NCBI RefSeq assembly: GCF_900104045.1
Contig: NZ_FNIN01000001.1
Coordinates: 62,001-126,000, forward strand
Direction: 5' to 3'
Source of the DNA: Desulfonauticus submarinus
GTDB taxonomy: Bacteria; Desulfobacterota; Desulfovibrionia; Desulfovibrionales; Desulfonatronovibrionaceae
DNA: 64,000 nt
Shown here: one piece after another, positions 8,901 through 18,197 of the stretch
Numbering within the stretch: position 1 is the stretch's first letter
Layout of the letters: each line of letters starts with the position of its first letter
The notes under the pieces: generated by a model
What the model was told of the DNA's origin: nothing
Seen by the model: only the letters and a program-made list of their open reading frames with translations
The model's database searches: none
Position numbers and translations under genes: made by a program

Positions 8901-10214
8901 ATGGAAAGTACTCTTACTCCACGAGAAATAGTTTCAGAGTTGGATAAATTTATTATAGGACAACAAGAAGCAAAAAAAATGGTAGCTATTGCCCTTAGAA
9001 ATAGGTGGAGAAGACGTCAACTTGATCCTGAGCTTAGGGATGAAATTGCACCTAAAAATATTTTAATGATTGGTCCTACTGGAGTAGGAAAAACAGAGAT
9101 CGCTAGAAGACTTGCTAAATTAGCAGGTTCGCCTTTTTATAAAGTTGAGGCAACAAAATTTACAGAAGTAGGTTATGTGGGACGAGATGTGGAATCTATG
9201 ATCCGAGATTTAATGGAAATAGGTGTTAATATGGTTAAAGAAGAAGAGGCAAAGAGAGTTAGGTTGAAAGCTGAAGCCAATGCTGAAGAAAAATTATTGG
9301 ATATTTTGTTGCCCAATATTAAAAGTGATGACTCTCATAATACAAGAGAAAAATTTAGAGAATTGTGGAGACAAGGTAAACTAGATGATAGATTAGTAGA
9401 AGTGAATATAAGATCTTCAAGTGGTCCTAGAATAGAAGTAATGGCTATTCCAGGTATGGAAGATATGGAAATGCAGTTTAAAGATATGTTTAGTAGATTT
9501 TTTCCTAAGAAGAAAAAGAGTAAAAAAGTAAAGGTAAAAGAAGCCTTTGAATTATTAGTGCAAGAAGAATGTGAACGTTTAGTGGATATGGATAAAGTTA
9601 TAGAAATGGCTAAAGAAAGAGTAGAACAAAGTGGCATTATTTTTATTGATGAAATAGATAAAATTTGTGGTGGAAATGGACAAACTAAGGCAGAAGTTTC
9701 TAGGGAAGGAGTACAAAGAGATTTGTTGCCAGTAGTGGAAGGGTGTGTGGTAAATACAAAGTATGGAATGGTTAAAACAGATCATATTTTATTTATTGCT
9801 GCTGGTGCTTTTCATCTTTCCAAACCTTCTGATTTGGTACCAGAGTTACAGGGTAGGTTTCCTTTAAGGGTAGAATTAAAATCTTTAACCAAAGATGATT
9901 TTTATCGCATTCTCACAGAACCTCAAAATGCTTTGACTAAACAATATAAAGCTCTACTTGCTACTGAAGATATAGATCTAGAGTTTACAGATAGTGCTTT
10001 AAAAGAGATGGCAAGCTTTGCTCAAAAGATAAATGAAGAAACAGAGAATATAGGAGCTAGAAGGCTTTATACTTTAATGGAAAAGATTTTAGCAGACTTG
10101 TCTTTTGAAGCTCCTGAAATGAAAGGACAAAAAGTAGTGATAGATGCAGAGTACGTTAAAGATAAACTTAAAGATGTAGAGGAAAATAGAGATTTATCTA
10201 GATATATTTTATAA
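8901..10214 (+). CDS. hslU: HslU ATPase, unfoldase subunit of HslVU
   Basis: AAA+ ATPase that unfolds substrates for Hsl[21 protein letters not shown] at the N-terminus is diagnostic. Walker A is GPTGVGKTE, Walker B is IIFIDEIDK, with sensor 2 [11 protein letters not shown] and the C-terminal tail DLSRYIL that docks into HslV. ATG 8901 is chosen over ATG 8895 because AGAGGAG (8888-8894) abuts the earlier codon but is 6 nt from the later one. Length of 437 residues is normal. The I-domain carries a lysine-rich stretch near bases 9506-9540. Confidence 0.96.
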   Translation: MESTLTPREIVSELDKFIIGQQEAKKMVAIALRNRWRRRQLDPELRDEIAPKNILMIGPTGVGKTEIARRLAKLAGSPFYKVEATKFTEVGYVGRDVESMIRDLMEIGVNMVKEEEAKRVRLKAEANAEEKLLDILLPNIKSDDSHNTREKFRELWRQGKLDDRLVEVNIRSSSGPRIEVMAIPGMEDMEMQFKDMFSRFFPKKKKSKKVKVKEAFELLVQEECERLVDMDKVIEMAKERVEQSGIIFIDEIDKICGGNGQTKAEVSREGVQRDLLPVVEGCVVNTKYGMVKTDHILFIAAGAFHLSKPSDLVPELQGRFPLRVELKSLTKDDFYRILTEPQNALTKQYKALLATEDIDLEFTDSALKEMASFAQKINEETENIGARRLYTLMEKILADLSFEAPEMKGQKVVIDAEYVKDKLKDVEENRDLSRYIL

Positions 10215-10234
10215 GTAGTGTTGTTTAAAAGAGG

Positions 10235-10270
10235 AAATAAAAATGGGGGCACTTTAAAAAGTGCCCCCAT
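10235..10270 (-). terminator. Intrinsic terminator downstream of adk
   Basis: Near-perfect inverted repeat with arms ATGGGGGCACTTT (10243-10255) and AAAGTGCCCCCAT (10258-10270). On the minus strand it is followed by TTTTATTTCC, giving a usable U-tract for adk. On the plus strand no T-run follows the stem, so termination of hslU here would be weak. Confidence 0.85.
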
Positions 10271-10313
10271 CTGCTAAAGAAAAGATTGTGGATTTAAAGA
10301 TTGTAATCTTAAG

Positions 10314-10985
10314 TTAATCTAATTGGGCTAAAAGAGTATCTTTTATTTCTTCTATTGTCCCTTCGCCATTTAATTCTATATATTTAAACCCTGCTTTAGG
10401 TGCTAATTCTTTAAAATAGTAAGCTGCAGCAAGAGTTCCTGTATTAGTATCATAATAAATATCATGTCTTTTGTTGATAGCAGCTTCGTCTTGATCATCT
10501 GAGCGGCTTTTTAACTCGCCACCACATACTCTACATTTTCCATCCACAGGCTTTATAGCATCGATATAGATATTGTTAGGATGATTAGGATCATTCACGC
10601 AGATACGACGTCCCATAATTCTATTTTTAGCTATTTCTCTGGGTAATAAAATTTCTATTACATAGTCTAATTTCATTCCAGCTTCTTGAAGGGCTTCCCA
10701 TAATTTTTTAGCTTGATTGATATTGCGAGGGAATCCATCTAATAACCAACCATCTTTTCCTTTTTCTTTTAATGTTTCTAAAACCATAGGAATAGTAATT
10801 TCATCAGGCACTAATTCGCCTTTATCAATATACTCTTTTGCTTTTTTACCTAATTCTGTGCCTTGAGAAATATGTTCTCTAAAAATAGCCCCAGATTCAA
10901 TATGGGCTAAATTGTATTTTTTCTTAACTAAAGATCCTTGAGTCCCTTTACCACTTCCATTTGGTCCAAAAATTAGAATATTCAA
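10314..10985 (-). CDS. adk: Adenylate kinase with a zinc-type LID
   Basis: 223 residues; interconverts ATP + AMP and 2 ADP. P-loop GPNGSGKGTQ; DGFPRN for AMP binding; GRRIC opening the LID. The LID contains CVND followed by CRVCGGE, that is three Cys plus an Asp where zinc-binding LIDs usually have a fourth Cys, so metal binding is plausible. The start codon is TTG at 10985 with GGAGGAG about 7 nt upstream. The upstream region carries a direct repeat at 11105-11131. Single-gene unit ending at the terminator 10235-10270. Confidence 0.93.
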   Translation of the reverse strand: MNILIFGPNGSGKGTQGSLVKKKYNLAHIESGAIFREHISQGTELGKKAKEYIDKGELVPDEITIPMVLETLKEKGKDGWLLDGFPRNINQAKKLWEALQEAGMKLDYVIEILLPREIAKNRIMGRRICVNDPNHPNNIYIDAIKPVDGKCRVCGGELKSRSDDQDEAAINKRHDIYYDTNTGTLAAAYYFKELAPKAGFKYIELNGEGTIEEIKDTLLAQLD

Positions 10986-11104
10986 TTTTACTCCTCCTTT
11001 TTATTTCTTTTTATTTAAGAAAATTTTCACAATCCTAAACTCTTTGTCTTGTTTTGTCAATTAGTGGGAATAACGGTGTTTAAAAACTTAGGAATAATAT
11101 TTTT

Positions 11105-11131
11105 AGTTGTTAGTTTGGTCAGTTGTTAGTT
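11105..11131. repeat. Tandem 11-bp direct repeat upstream of adk
   Basis: AGTTGTTAGTT occurs at 11105-11115 and again at 11121-11131, a 16-bp period. It lies about 120-145 bp upstream of the adk start. An inverted repeat TTAAGCAA/TTGCTTAA (11136-11143, 11160-11167) follows. Two copies 16 bp apart could be binding sites for an unknown regulator; function is inference. Confidence 0.4.
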
Positions 11132-11341
11132 AATTTTAAGCAAAGAAAAATGGAAATAATTGCTTAATTAAAGATATTTTTTTCACAAACAATATGGACT
11201 TTAATAAACAATTCAGCGTATACTCAGGCACAGGCCTTCACATACTACAGCTTGATATTTACAATAGGGGCGTTCAAGTTTGTTTAGAGGAAGTTTTTGG
11301 TGGCAAGAAGGTGAGTGAAATTTTTTGGCATTTAAAAAAAG

Positions 11342-11369
11342 AAAAAACCTCTTATGAAAGAGGCTTTTT
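11342..11369 (-). terminator. Terminator of the tRNA-Val/tRNA-Asp unit
   Basis: On the minus strand the stem AAGCCTCTT / AAGAGGTTTTTT closes over a short loop and runs into a T-tract, 40 nt past the 3' end of tRNA-Asp. The arms are CCTCTT (11348-11353) and AAGAGG (11358-11363), with A/T flanks. Confidence 0.7.
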
Positions 11370-11408
11370 AAAAAGTGCCAAACAAAGCTAATATGCGTTC
11401 AGTTTTAA

Positions 11409-11485
<77 letters not shown>

Positions 11486-11496
11486 GCTTATCAAAG

Positions 11497-11572
11497 TGGT
11501 GGGCGGAACAGGGCTCGAACCTGTGACCCCCGGCTTGTAAGGCCGATGCTCTCCCAACTGAGCTACCCGCCC
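11497..11572 (-). tRNA. tRNA-Val (anticodon UAC)
   Basis: 76 nt with an encoded CCA. Acceptor GGGCGGG pairs with TCCGCCC. D-arm GCTC/GAGC, anticodon loop CTTACAA giving TAC, and T-loop TTCGAGC are all canonical. First gene of a two-tRNA transcript. Confidence 0.97.
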
Positions 11573-11585
11573 CCGTGAGGCACAC

Positions 11586-11614
11586 TTTTTATATATTTGG
11601 GTATTGCTTGTCAA
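11586..11614 (-). promoter_or_regulatory. Sigma-70 promoter for the tRNA-Val/Asp unit
   Basis: Minus strand: a perfect -35 TTGACA (11614-11609), a 17-nt spacer, and -10 TAAAAA (11591-11586), 14 nt before the 5' end of tRNA-Val. Position and strength fit a stable-RNA promoter. Confidence 0.8.
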
Positions 11615-11658
11615 CATTTTTTTTAAATGAAAAAAAGATGACATTTTAAAATAGTTGT

Positions 11659-11674
11659 GTTAGTAAGTGCTAAC
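11659..11674. promoter_or_regulatory. Candidate TetR-family operator in front of the efflux operon
   Basis: GTTAGTAAGTGCTAAC has 5-bp inverted arms around 6 nt. It sits 22 bp before the regulator's preferred start (ATG 11696) and just after a -10-like TAAAAT at 11647-11652. Its position between promoter and gene is typical for autorepression by the divergon's own TetR protein. The assignment is inference. Confidence 0.55.
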
Positions 11675-11695
11675 TTTCATTACTTGGGGGATGTG

Positions 11696-12289
11696 ATGAA
11701 TAAAGTAGAAAGTACAAGGGATAAAATTATTACAGCAGCATACAATTGTTTTTCTGAAAAAGGGTATTTAGGTACAAGCACAAAAGAAATCGCAAAAGTT
11801 GCAGGTGTTTCTGAAATTACTTTGTTTAGGCATTTTGGTAAAAAAGAGGGTATTTTTGAAGCTGTTATTAGGAATTATTCGATTTTATCTGAATTACAAA
11901 AAATTTCTTTTCGGATAGAAGGGGCAAGTTTGTATGATACTTTAAAAATTATTGCTGAAAGGCTTTATTTTACATTAAAAGATAGAAAAAAATTTATAAA
12001 AATTGTGTTTTCTGAAATTAATAGATATTCTGATAAAATTAGAGAAATTTATAAAAATTTTATTGAAGAATTAGATAATCTTATAGTAGATATACTTGTA
12101 AAATATCATAAAAAATCTATATCTAAAGATATAGATATAAAAATAGCTGTGAAAGGTTTTATTGGTATGGTTTTTTGTTATTTTCAAACTAATGAAATTT
12201 TCTTATGTGAAGAAGTAAGCTTTGAAGATATAGACATTGCTTTATCAACTTTTGTTAATATTTTTTTAAAAGCTTTAAAAAATATGTAA
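11696..12289 (+). CDS. TetR/AcrR-family transcriptional regulator
   Basis: About 197 residues. The N-terminal helix-turn-helix is clear: DKIITAAYNCFSEKGYLGTS, then TKEIAKVAGVSEITLFRHFG, matching the TetR signature. The remainder is a variable ligand-binding domain. ATG 11696 (after CTTGGGGG) is preferred over GTG 11657, because the earlier start would put the candidate operator inside the coding region. It is the first gene of the unit regulator-MFP-RND-OMF, 14 nt before the fusion-protein gene, so it very likely represses that pump and itself. Confidence 0.9.
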   Translation: MNKVESTRDKIITAAYNCFSEKGYLGTSTKEIAKVAGVSEITLFRHFGKKEGIFEAVIRNYSILSELQKISFRIEGASLYDTLKIIAERLYFTLKDRKKFIKIVFSEINRYSDKIREIYKNFIEELDNLIVDILVKYHKKSISKDIDIKIAVKGFIGMVFCYFQTNEIFLCEEVSFEDIDIALSTFVNIFLKALKNM

Positions 12290-12303
12290 TTTGGAGGTAT
12301 GGT

Positions 12304-13446
12304 ATGAATGTAAAACGCATTATTTGTGTGAAAATTTTAATAATAAATTTTTTGTTAATATGTTTACTTGTTGCTTGTGATAGGGAAGAAAAAAAATCTT
12401 CTATGTCGAGGCAGCTGCCTAAAGTTTCATACATAATAGTTAAGCCTGAAAAAGTGGTATTAAAAACAGAGTTGCCTGGTAGAGTTTCTTCGTTTCAGTC
12501 TGCTCCAATTATTCCCCAAGTAAGTGGTCTTATAAAGAAGAGGCTTTTTAAAGAAGGTTCTATGGTAAAAAAGGGAGATTTACTCTATATAATTGATTTT
12601 TCAAGATATGAGGCAACACTAGACGCAGCCAAAGCTTCTCTTGAAATGGCTCAGGCTAAGTTATTGGCTTTGGAAAAAAAGTGTAAGCGTTTTAGTGAAC
12701 TTATTAAGACAAAATCTATTAGTCAGCAGGCTTATGATGATACTTTGGCTGCGTTAAAACAGTTAAAGGCAAATATAAAACTTTATAAAGCTCAGATAAA
12801 ATTAGCTCAAATTAATTTGAATTATTGCTATATCAAAGCTCCTATTTCTGGTAAAATTGGCAAATCATTTATCACAGAAGGAGCAACAGTTGTTGCTTAT
12901 CAGCCATCTCCTCTTGCTATTATCCAGAATTTTGATCCCGTTTATGTGGATATTCCTCGTTCTATTGCTGAACTTGAGGAGTTAAAAAGGAAAATTAAAT
13001 ATGGTGTGTTAAAAAGTGGTGACAAATTAAGAAATAATGTTGAATTAATTTTAGATAACGGGAGAATTTATAAATATAAAGGAAGATTACAATTTGAAGA
13101 TGTTACAGTTGATAAAACAACAGGATCAATTAATTTAAGAGCTATTTTTCCAAATAAAAAATATGAATTATTGCCAGGAATGTTTGTAAAAGCAGTTATT
13201 ACTGAAGGAATAAAGCAAGATGCTATTTTAGTCCCTCAGGAAAGTGTTTTAAGAGATCATAAAGGAACTCCTTATGTGTATGTAGTAAACGATGATAATA
13301 AATTGCAAATAAAATATATAAAGGTAGATAGAGTTATAAAAAATAAATGGTTTGTAAGAAGTGGTTTAAAATCAGGTGATAAGGTAGTTGTTTATGGGAT
13401 TCAATTTATTAGGCCGGATATTTCTGTAATGGCAGAACCACTTTAA
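12304..13446 (+). CDS. RND efflux membrane fusion lipoprotein (AcrA type)
   Basis: 380 residues. Signal peptide with lipobox LVAC (Cys25), followed by Asp26; in E. coli an Asp at +2 retains lipoproteins at the inner membrane, which is where AcrA-type adaptors sit. Domains in order: beta-barrel/lipoyl first half (APIIPQVSGLIKKRLFKEG), an alpha-hairpin at about residues 110-165 (KASLEMAQAKLLALEKK, LAQINLNYCYIKAPISG), the second lipoyl half, then the barrel domain ending LLPGMFVKAVI. It bridges the RND pump and the outer-membrane channel. GGAGG lies before ATG 12304. A 142-nt gap separates it from the pump gene. Confidence 0.94.
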   Translation: MNVKRIICVKILIINFLLICLLVACDREEKKSSMSRQLPKVSYIIVKPEKVVLKTELPGRVSSFQSAPIIPQVSGLIKKRLFKEGSMVKKGDLLYIIDFSRYEATLDAAKASLEMAQAKLLALEKKCKRFSELIKTKSISQQAYDDTLAALKQLKANIKLYKAQIKLAQINLNYCYIKAPISGKIGKSFITEGATVVAYQPSPLAIIQNFDPVYVDIPRSIAELEELKRKIKYGVLKSGDKLRNNVELILDNGRIYKYKGRLQFEDVTVDKTTGSINLRAIFPNKKYELLPGMFVKAVITEGIKQDAILVPQESVLRDHKGTPYVYVVNDDNKLQIKYIKVDRVIKNKWFVRSGLKSGDKVVVYGIQFIRPDISVMAEPL

Positions 13447-13496
13447 ATTTTATAGGAAGTGTTTTGTAATTTGAAAGCTGGAGATTACAGGTGGTT

Positions 13497-13510
13497 AGTT
13501 AGAAATAACT
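13497..13510. promoter_or_regulatory. Inverted repeat in the gap between fusion-protein and pump genes
   Basis: AGTTA-GAAA-TAACT, immediately preceded by GGTT. It lies in an otherwise featureless 142-nt gap inside the operon, and shares the GTTAG core with the candidate operator at 11659-11674. It could be a second regulator site or an mRNA hairpin. Confidence 0.35.
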
Positions 13511-13588
13511 TTTCTAAGTAAGATGAAGATTTATGTTTTTTAAAATTAGCTGTTTTTAAGTATTAGTGATAGAAGTAGGAGGCTTTGA

Positions 13589-16500
13589 ATGTCGCGATTT
13601 TTTTTAAAACGTCCAGTTTTTGCATGGGTAATTGCTATTGCTATTATGTCTTTTGGACTTTTGGGAATAAAATTTTTACCTGTTTCTCAGTATCCAGAAT
13701 TAGCTCCTCCTATGATTTCAGTAGAAGCATTTTATCCTGGAGCTTCAGCTGAAACAGTAGAGAGTACTGTAACGCAAATTATTGAGCAAAAATTAACAGG
13801 ACTTGATGGTCTTTGGTATATAAGTGCAAAAAGTAGTTCTTCTGGACAAAGTAGAATAGATCTTACTTTTGCTCCGGGGACAGATCCTGATATTGCTTGG
13901 TCAAAAGTGCAAAATAAGGTGCAATTAGCTACAGCGAGCTTGCCTGACGTAGTACAGCAACAGGGAGTTAGGGTTAGTAAATCTACAAAAAATTATCTTT
14001 TGATTTTAGGTATTGTTTCTAATGATGGGAAATACACAGGAAATGATTTAAAAGACTATGCAAAATCAAATATTGAGACAATTTTGGCAAGAATACCTGG
14101 TGTTGGAGAAGTAGAAGTCTTTGGTACAGAGTATGCGATGCGTATTTGGTTAAATCCAGATAAGCTTAATAAATATAACTTAACTATAGAAGATATTGTT
14201 AAAGTTTTAAAATCTTATAATGTAGAGGTTTCTGCAGGACAATTGGGTGGTGCTCCGTCTGTAAAAGGTCAAAGGCTTAATGCTGTAATTATTGTGCAAC
14301 ATTATCTTCAAACTCCAGAAGAATTTTATAAAATACCTATAAAAATTAAACAAAATGGTAGTTCTATTTATATCAAAGATGTTGCAAAAGTAGAATTAGG
14401 TACTGAACGTTATGATATATTAGCACATTATAATGGAAAACCATCTGCATTTTTAGCTATTAGAAAGCAGGCTGGAACAAATTCTCTTGAGGTCGCAGAT
14501 AAAATAAAAGAAAAAATGGAAGAAATGAGCAAATATTTTCCTCAAGGAGTAAAAGTAGTATATCCTTATGATACTACTCCTTTTACAAAGGTTGCAATTC
14601 ATGAAGTTGTAAAAACACTTTATGAAGCTATAATTTTGGTTTTCATTGTTATGTTTATATTTTTGGGGAGTTTTAGAGCAACAATTATACCTACAATTGC
14701 AGTTCCTGTTGTAGTTCTTGGAACGTTTGGTGTTATTTGGGTCTTAGGTTTTTCAATAAACATGCTTACAATGTTTGCAATGGTTCTTGCTATTGGTTTG
14801 CTTGTTGATGATGCTATTGTGGTAGTGGAAAATGTAGATAGAATCATGGAGGAACAAGGTTTATCTCCAAGAGAAGCAGCTCTTAAATCCATGGAGGAAA
14901 TTTCAGGGGCGTTGATTGGGATTGGACTGGTTCTCTCTGCAGTTTTTTTACCAATGGCATTTTTCCCAGGCTCTACTGGAATTATTTATCGGCAGTTTTC
15001 AGTAACTATTGCTGCAGCAATGTTACTATCTGTTATAGTCGCTTTAATTTTGACTCCTGTGCTTTGTGCAACAATATTAAAGCCTAAGAAAAGAGGACAG
15101 CCTATTTATGAAAACACATTTTTTCTTTTTAAACCATTGTTAAAGATATTTAATAAGGGTTTAGATAAAGGTAGAAATATTTATATTTCTGTTGTTGGGT
15201 ATACGCTTGAAAAAAAAGTAAGGCTTATTTTTATTTATATTATTATTGTAAGTATTACTGGTTATTTATTTCTTAATATGAAAACAGGTTATTTACCAAA
15301 TGAAGATCAGGGAATTTTACTCGTACAGGCAGTGTTGCCTTCTGGTTCTACATTAGAACAGACTGAACAAGTTATGAAGAAAATAACAAAATATATTGAT
15401 GAAAATGAGAAAAATGCAATAAAATCTTTTGCCTATGCAGCAGGAATGTCTTTTGGAGGACAAGCGCAAAATGTGGCTTTGGGTTTTATAAGTTTAAAAG
15501 ATTGGAATCTAAGACAAAAAGAGAATTTATCTGCCACTGCAATTGCAGGACGTTTAATGAGATATGTATCAACTTTTAATGAGGCAAGGGTTTTTGCTTT
15601 TCTACCTCCTGCTATTATAGAGTTAGGCAATGCAGCAGGTTTTGATTTTGAGCTTCTTGATTATGGAGGGGGTGGTTATCAAAAATTAATGCAAGCAAGA
15701 AATAAATTGTTGTATATGGCAATGAAAGATCCACGATTGATAAGAGTAAGACCAAATGGCATGGATCCAGTTGCTGAATATAAAATTGATGTGGATTGGG
15801 AAAAAGCAGGTAGCTTAAAATTACCTATTCAATCTATAAATTTAAATATAGCTGCTGCTTTTGGAGGAATGTATGTAAATAATTTTGTAAAAAGTGGACG
15901 AGTGAAAAAGGTATATCTACAGTATGATGCTCCTTATAGAATGTTACCAGAAGATTTAAAAAAGATTTATATTAGAAATATAGAAGGTAAAATGGTTCCT
16001 TTTAGCTCATTTGCTAAAGGGAGATGGATATACGGCCCCCAACAACTTGAAAGATACAATGGTTTTCCTTCTATCAATATATGGGGAGAGCCAGCTCCAG
16101 GCTATAGTTCTGGTGATGCTATGAAAATTATGGAAGAACTTGTTAGTAAATTGCCAAAAGAAATAGGTTATGCTTGGACAGGATTATCATATCAGGAGAA
16201 GATGGCGACAAATCAGGGTCCCCTTGTGTATGCCTTTGCGATTTTTGTTATTTTTTTAGTACTTGCTGCTCTTTATGAGAGTTGGCCAATACCAATTGCT
16301 ATTTTGTTAAGCATGCCTTTAGGCGTAATTGGTGGAATTATTGCAACAAACTGGAGGGGATTTGATAATGATGTGTATTTTCAAATAGGCCTTATTACTA
16401 CTCTTGGATTGACCACTAAAAATGCTATTTTGATTGTTCAATTTGCTAGAGAAAGAGTTGATGCAGGTTATGAATTAATAAAAGCTGTACTGGAAGCTGC

Positions 16501-16735
16501 AAAGCTTAGGCTTCGTCCTATTTTGATGACTTCTTTTGCTTTTGGATTTGGTGTTTTGCCCCTTGCTATATCAAATGGTGCTGGAGCTGGAGCACAAAAT
16601 GCAATAGGAACAGTTGTTTTAGGCGGTACAATAACTTCTACATTTCTTGCTACTTTATTAATTCCACTTTTTTATGTTCTCATATATAAACTATTAGGAA
16701 AATATAAAAATAAAATTGAAGTGAAAAAGTTGTAA
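13589..16735 (+). CDS. RND multidrug efflux pump, HAE1 family (AcrB type)
   Basis: 1,048 residues, essentially AcrB length; proton-driven inner-membrane transporter of hydrophobic compounds. It starts with the family N-terminus MSRFFLKRPVFAWVIAIAIM. TM4 carries Asp407 and Asp408 in GLLVDDAIVVVEN, and TM10 carries Lys944 in TTKNAILIVQ, the proton-relay triad. Periplasmic porter repeats are present (PGASAETVESTVTQIIEQ, PNEDQGILLVQAVLPSGST). AGGAGG precedes ATG 13589. The gene for the outer-membrane partner starts 19 nt after its stop. Substrate range cannot be predicted. Confidence 0.96.
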   Translation: MSRFFLKRPVFAWVIAIAIMSFGLLGIKFLPVSQYPELAPPMISVEAFYPGASAETVESTVTQIIEQKLTGLDGLWYISAKSSSSGQSRIDLTFAPGTDPDIAWSKVQNKVQLATASLPDVVQQQGVRVSKSTKNYLLILGIVSNDGKYTGNDLKDYAKSNIETILARIPGVGEVEVFGTEYAMRIWLNPDKLNKYNLTIEDIVKVLKSYNVEVSAGQLGGAPSVKGQRLNAVIIVQHYLQTPEEFYKIPIKIKQNGSSIYIKDVAKVELGTERYDILAHYNGKPSAFLAIRKQAGTNSLEVADKIKEKMEEMSKYFPQGVKVVYPYDTTPFTKVAIHEVVKTLYEAIILVFIVMFIFLGSFRATIIPTIAVPVVVLGTFGVIWVLGFSINMLTMFAMVLAIGLLVDDAIVVVENVDRIMEEQGLSPREAALKSMEEISGALIGIGLVLSAVFLPMAFFPGSTGIIYRQFSVTIAAAMLLSVIVALILTPVLCATILKPKKRGQPIYENTFFLFKPLLKIFNKGLDKGRNIYISVVGYTLEKKVRLIFIYIIIVSITGYLFLNMKTGYLPNEDQGILLVQAVLPSGSTLEQTEQVMKKITKYIDENEKNAIKSFAYAAGMSFGGQAQNVALGFISLKDWNLRQKENLSATAIAGRLMRYVSTFNEARVFAFLPPAIIELGNAAGFDFELLDYGGGGYQKLMQARNKLLYMAMKDPRLIRVRPNGMDPVAEYKIDVDWEKAGSLKLPIQSINLNIAAAFGGMYVNNFVKSGRVKKVYLQYDAPYRMLPEDLKKIYIRNIEGKMVPFSSFAKGRWIYGPQQLERYNGFPSINIWGEPAPGYSSGDAMKIMEELVSKLPKEIGYAWTGLSYQEKMATNQGPLVYAFAIFVIFLVLAALYESWPIPIAILLSMPLGVIGGIIATNWRGFDNDVYFQIGLITTLGLTTKNAILIVQFARERVDAGYELIKAVLEAAKLRLRPILMTSFAFGFGVLPLAISNGAGAGAQNAIGTVVLGGTITSTFLATLLIPLFYVLIYKLLGKYKNKIEVKKL

Positions 16736-16754
16736 AGAGAAAATGGGAGGTGTA

Positions 16755-18197
16755 ATGAAAAAAGAATTTATTATAATTTTATTTATATTTACTATGCTTA
16801 GTAGTTGTAGTTTTAAACCAAAATATGTAAGACCTAATGCTCCGATTCCTAAAGAATTACCTACAGATGGAGTCTATAGTAATATTTCTTATGAAAATAT
16901 AGATATTCCAAATAAATTAAAATGGGAAGATTTTTTTATAGATTCAAAGTTAAAAAATATTATAAAAATAGCACTGGAAAATAATCGTGATTTAAGACTT
17001 GCCATTTTAAATGTAGAAAAAGCAAGACAAATTTATGGCATTAAGCGGGCTGATTTATATCCTTCTATATATGCTACTGCCAATAGCAGTAGAAAACGTA
17101 TCTCAGATGATCTTTCTCCATTAGGAAAAGGATATATTCAAAGTGAATATAGTGTAAATTTAGGACTTGCAGAATGGGAAATAGATTTTTTTGGTAGAAT
17201 TCGTAGTTTAAAAGAAGAAGCATTAGAACATTTTTTTGCGGCTAAAGAGAATAGAAGGTCGGCACAGATTTCCTTAATTACAGAAGTTGCTCGAGTATAT
17301 TTTATTTTAGCATCTGATATAGAACATTATAAAATTGCAAATAAACTTTATAAAATTGCTGAACATAATTTTAAGTTAATAGATAGTCAGTATAAAGCTG
17401 GCATTGCAAGTGATATTGATTTAAACAGAGCAAAAAGTGTTTTAAATGAAATAAAAATAAATATAATAACTTATGAGCAACAAATAGAAAAAGATAAAAA
17501 TGCTTTGAATTTGCTTGTAGGAAATAAAGTTAGTAAAGATTTATTACCAAGTGGTTTGCAATCTAACTTTCCAATGAAAGATTTTTCGCCAGGACTTTCT
17601 TCTTTGGTCCTTTTAAATAGGCCTGATATTTTAGCTTTAGAACATAAACTTAAAGCAGCTTATGCTAACATAGGGGCTGCAAGAGCTGCTCTTTTTCCTA
17701 GAATAAGTCTTTTAGCAGGAATTGGGACAGCAAGCAATGAGCTTTCTGGATTATTTGGTTCTGGTTCTTATGTGTGGAAAATAAGCGGAAATGCGGCTTT
17801 GCCTGTATTTGATGCTAGAGTATGGACAGCATATAAATTAAGTAAATTACAGAGAAAATTATATTTAATTCAATATGAAAGGACAATACAGAACGCATTT
17901 AAAGAGGTTTTGGATACGTTGGTTATTAGATCTACTATTGATAAGCAAATAGCATCGCAAAAAAATGTTATACAATCATTGCAACATATTTATAATCTTG
18001 CCTATAATAGGTATAGGCAAGGTATAGATAGTTATTTTTTTGTGCTTACAGCTCATAAAAATTTGTTATATGCAAAACAAAAACTTATAAGATTAAAATT
18101 AGCTAAATACATAAATCATGTAATGATGTATTCTGCTTTTGGTGGTGGAGGAGATTTTAATGAAGAGAATGATAAAAATATTTTAAGTGAAAAGTAA
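16755..18197 (+). CDS. Outer-membrane efflux lipoprotein, OprM/NodT family
   Basis: 480 residues. Lipobox LSSC (Cys18) with Ser at +2, consistent with outer-membrane sorting. Two OEP repeats: the first around NNRDLRLAILNVEKARQIYG and the second around LLNRPDILALEHKLKAAYAN, where the phrase RPDI.A.E..L.AA.A is a hallmark of NodT-type channels. ATG 16755 is used because GGGAGG (16745-16750) lies between it and an earlier ATG at 16743, and is correctly spaced only for the later one. Completes the tripartite pump. The last coding region before a 549-bp gap. Confidence 0.93.
   Translation: MKKEFIIILFIFTMLSSCSFKPKYVRPNAPIPKELPTDGVYSNISYENIDIPNKLKWEDFFIDSKLKNIIKIALENNRDLRLAILNVEKARQIYGIKRADLYPSIYATANSSRKRISDDLSPLGKGYIQSEYSVNLGLAEWEIDFFGRIRSLKEEALEHFFAAKENRRSAQISLITEVARVYFILASDIEHYKIANKLYKIAEHNFKLIDSQYKAGIASDIDLNRAKSVLNEIKINIITYEQQIEKDKNALNLLVGNKVSKDLLPSGLQSNFPMKDFSPGLSSLVLLNRPDILALEHKLKAAYANIGAARAALFPRISLLAGIGTASNELSGLFGSGSYVWKISGNAALPVFDARVWTAYKLSKLQRKLYLIQYERTIQNAFKEVLDTLVIRSTIDKQIASQKNVIQSLQHIYNLAYNRYRQGIDSYFFVLTAHKNLLYAKQKLIRLKLAKYINHVMMYSAFGGGGDFNEENDKNILSEK

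Noticed and set aside
11194-11391. 65-codon open frame between adk and the tRNA genes
   Set aside because: No ribosome-binding site, no family resemblance, and its 3' part is the tRNA terminator hairpin.
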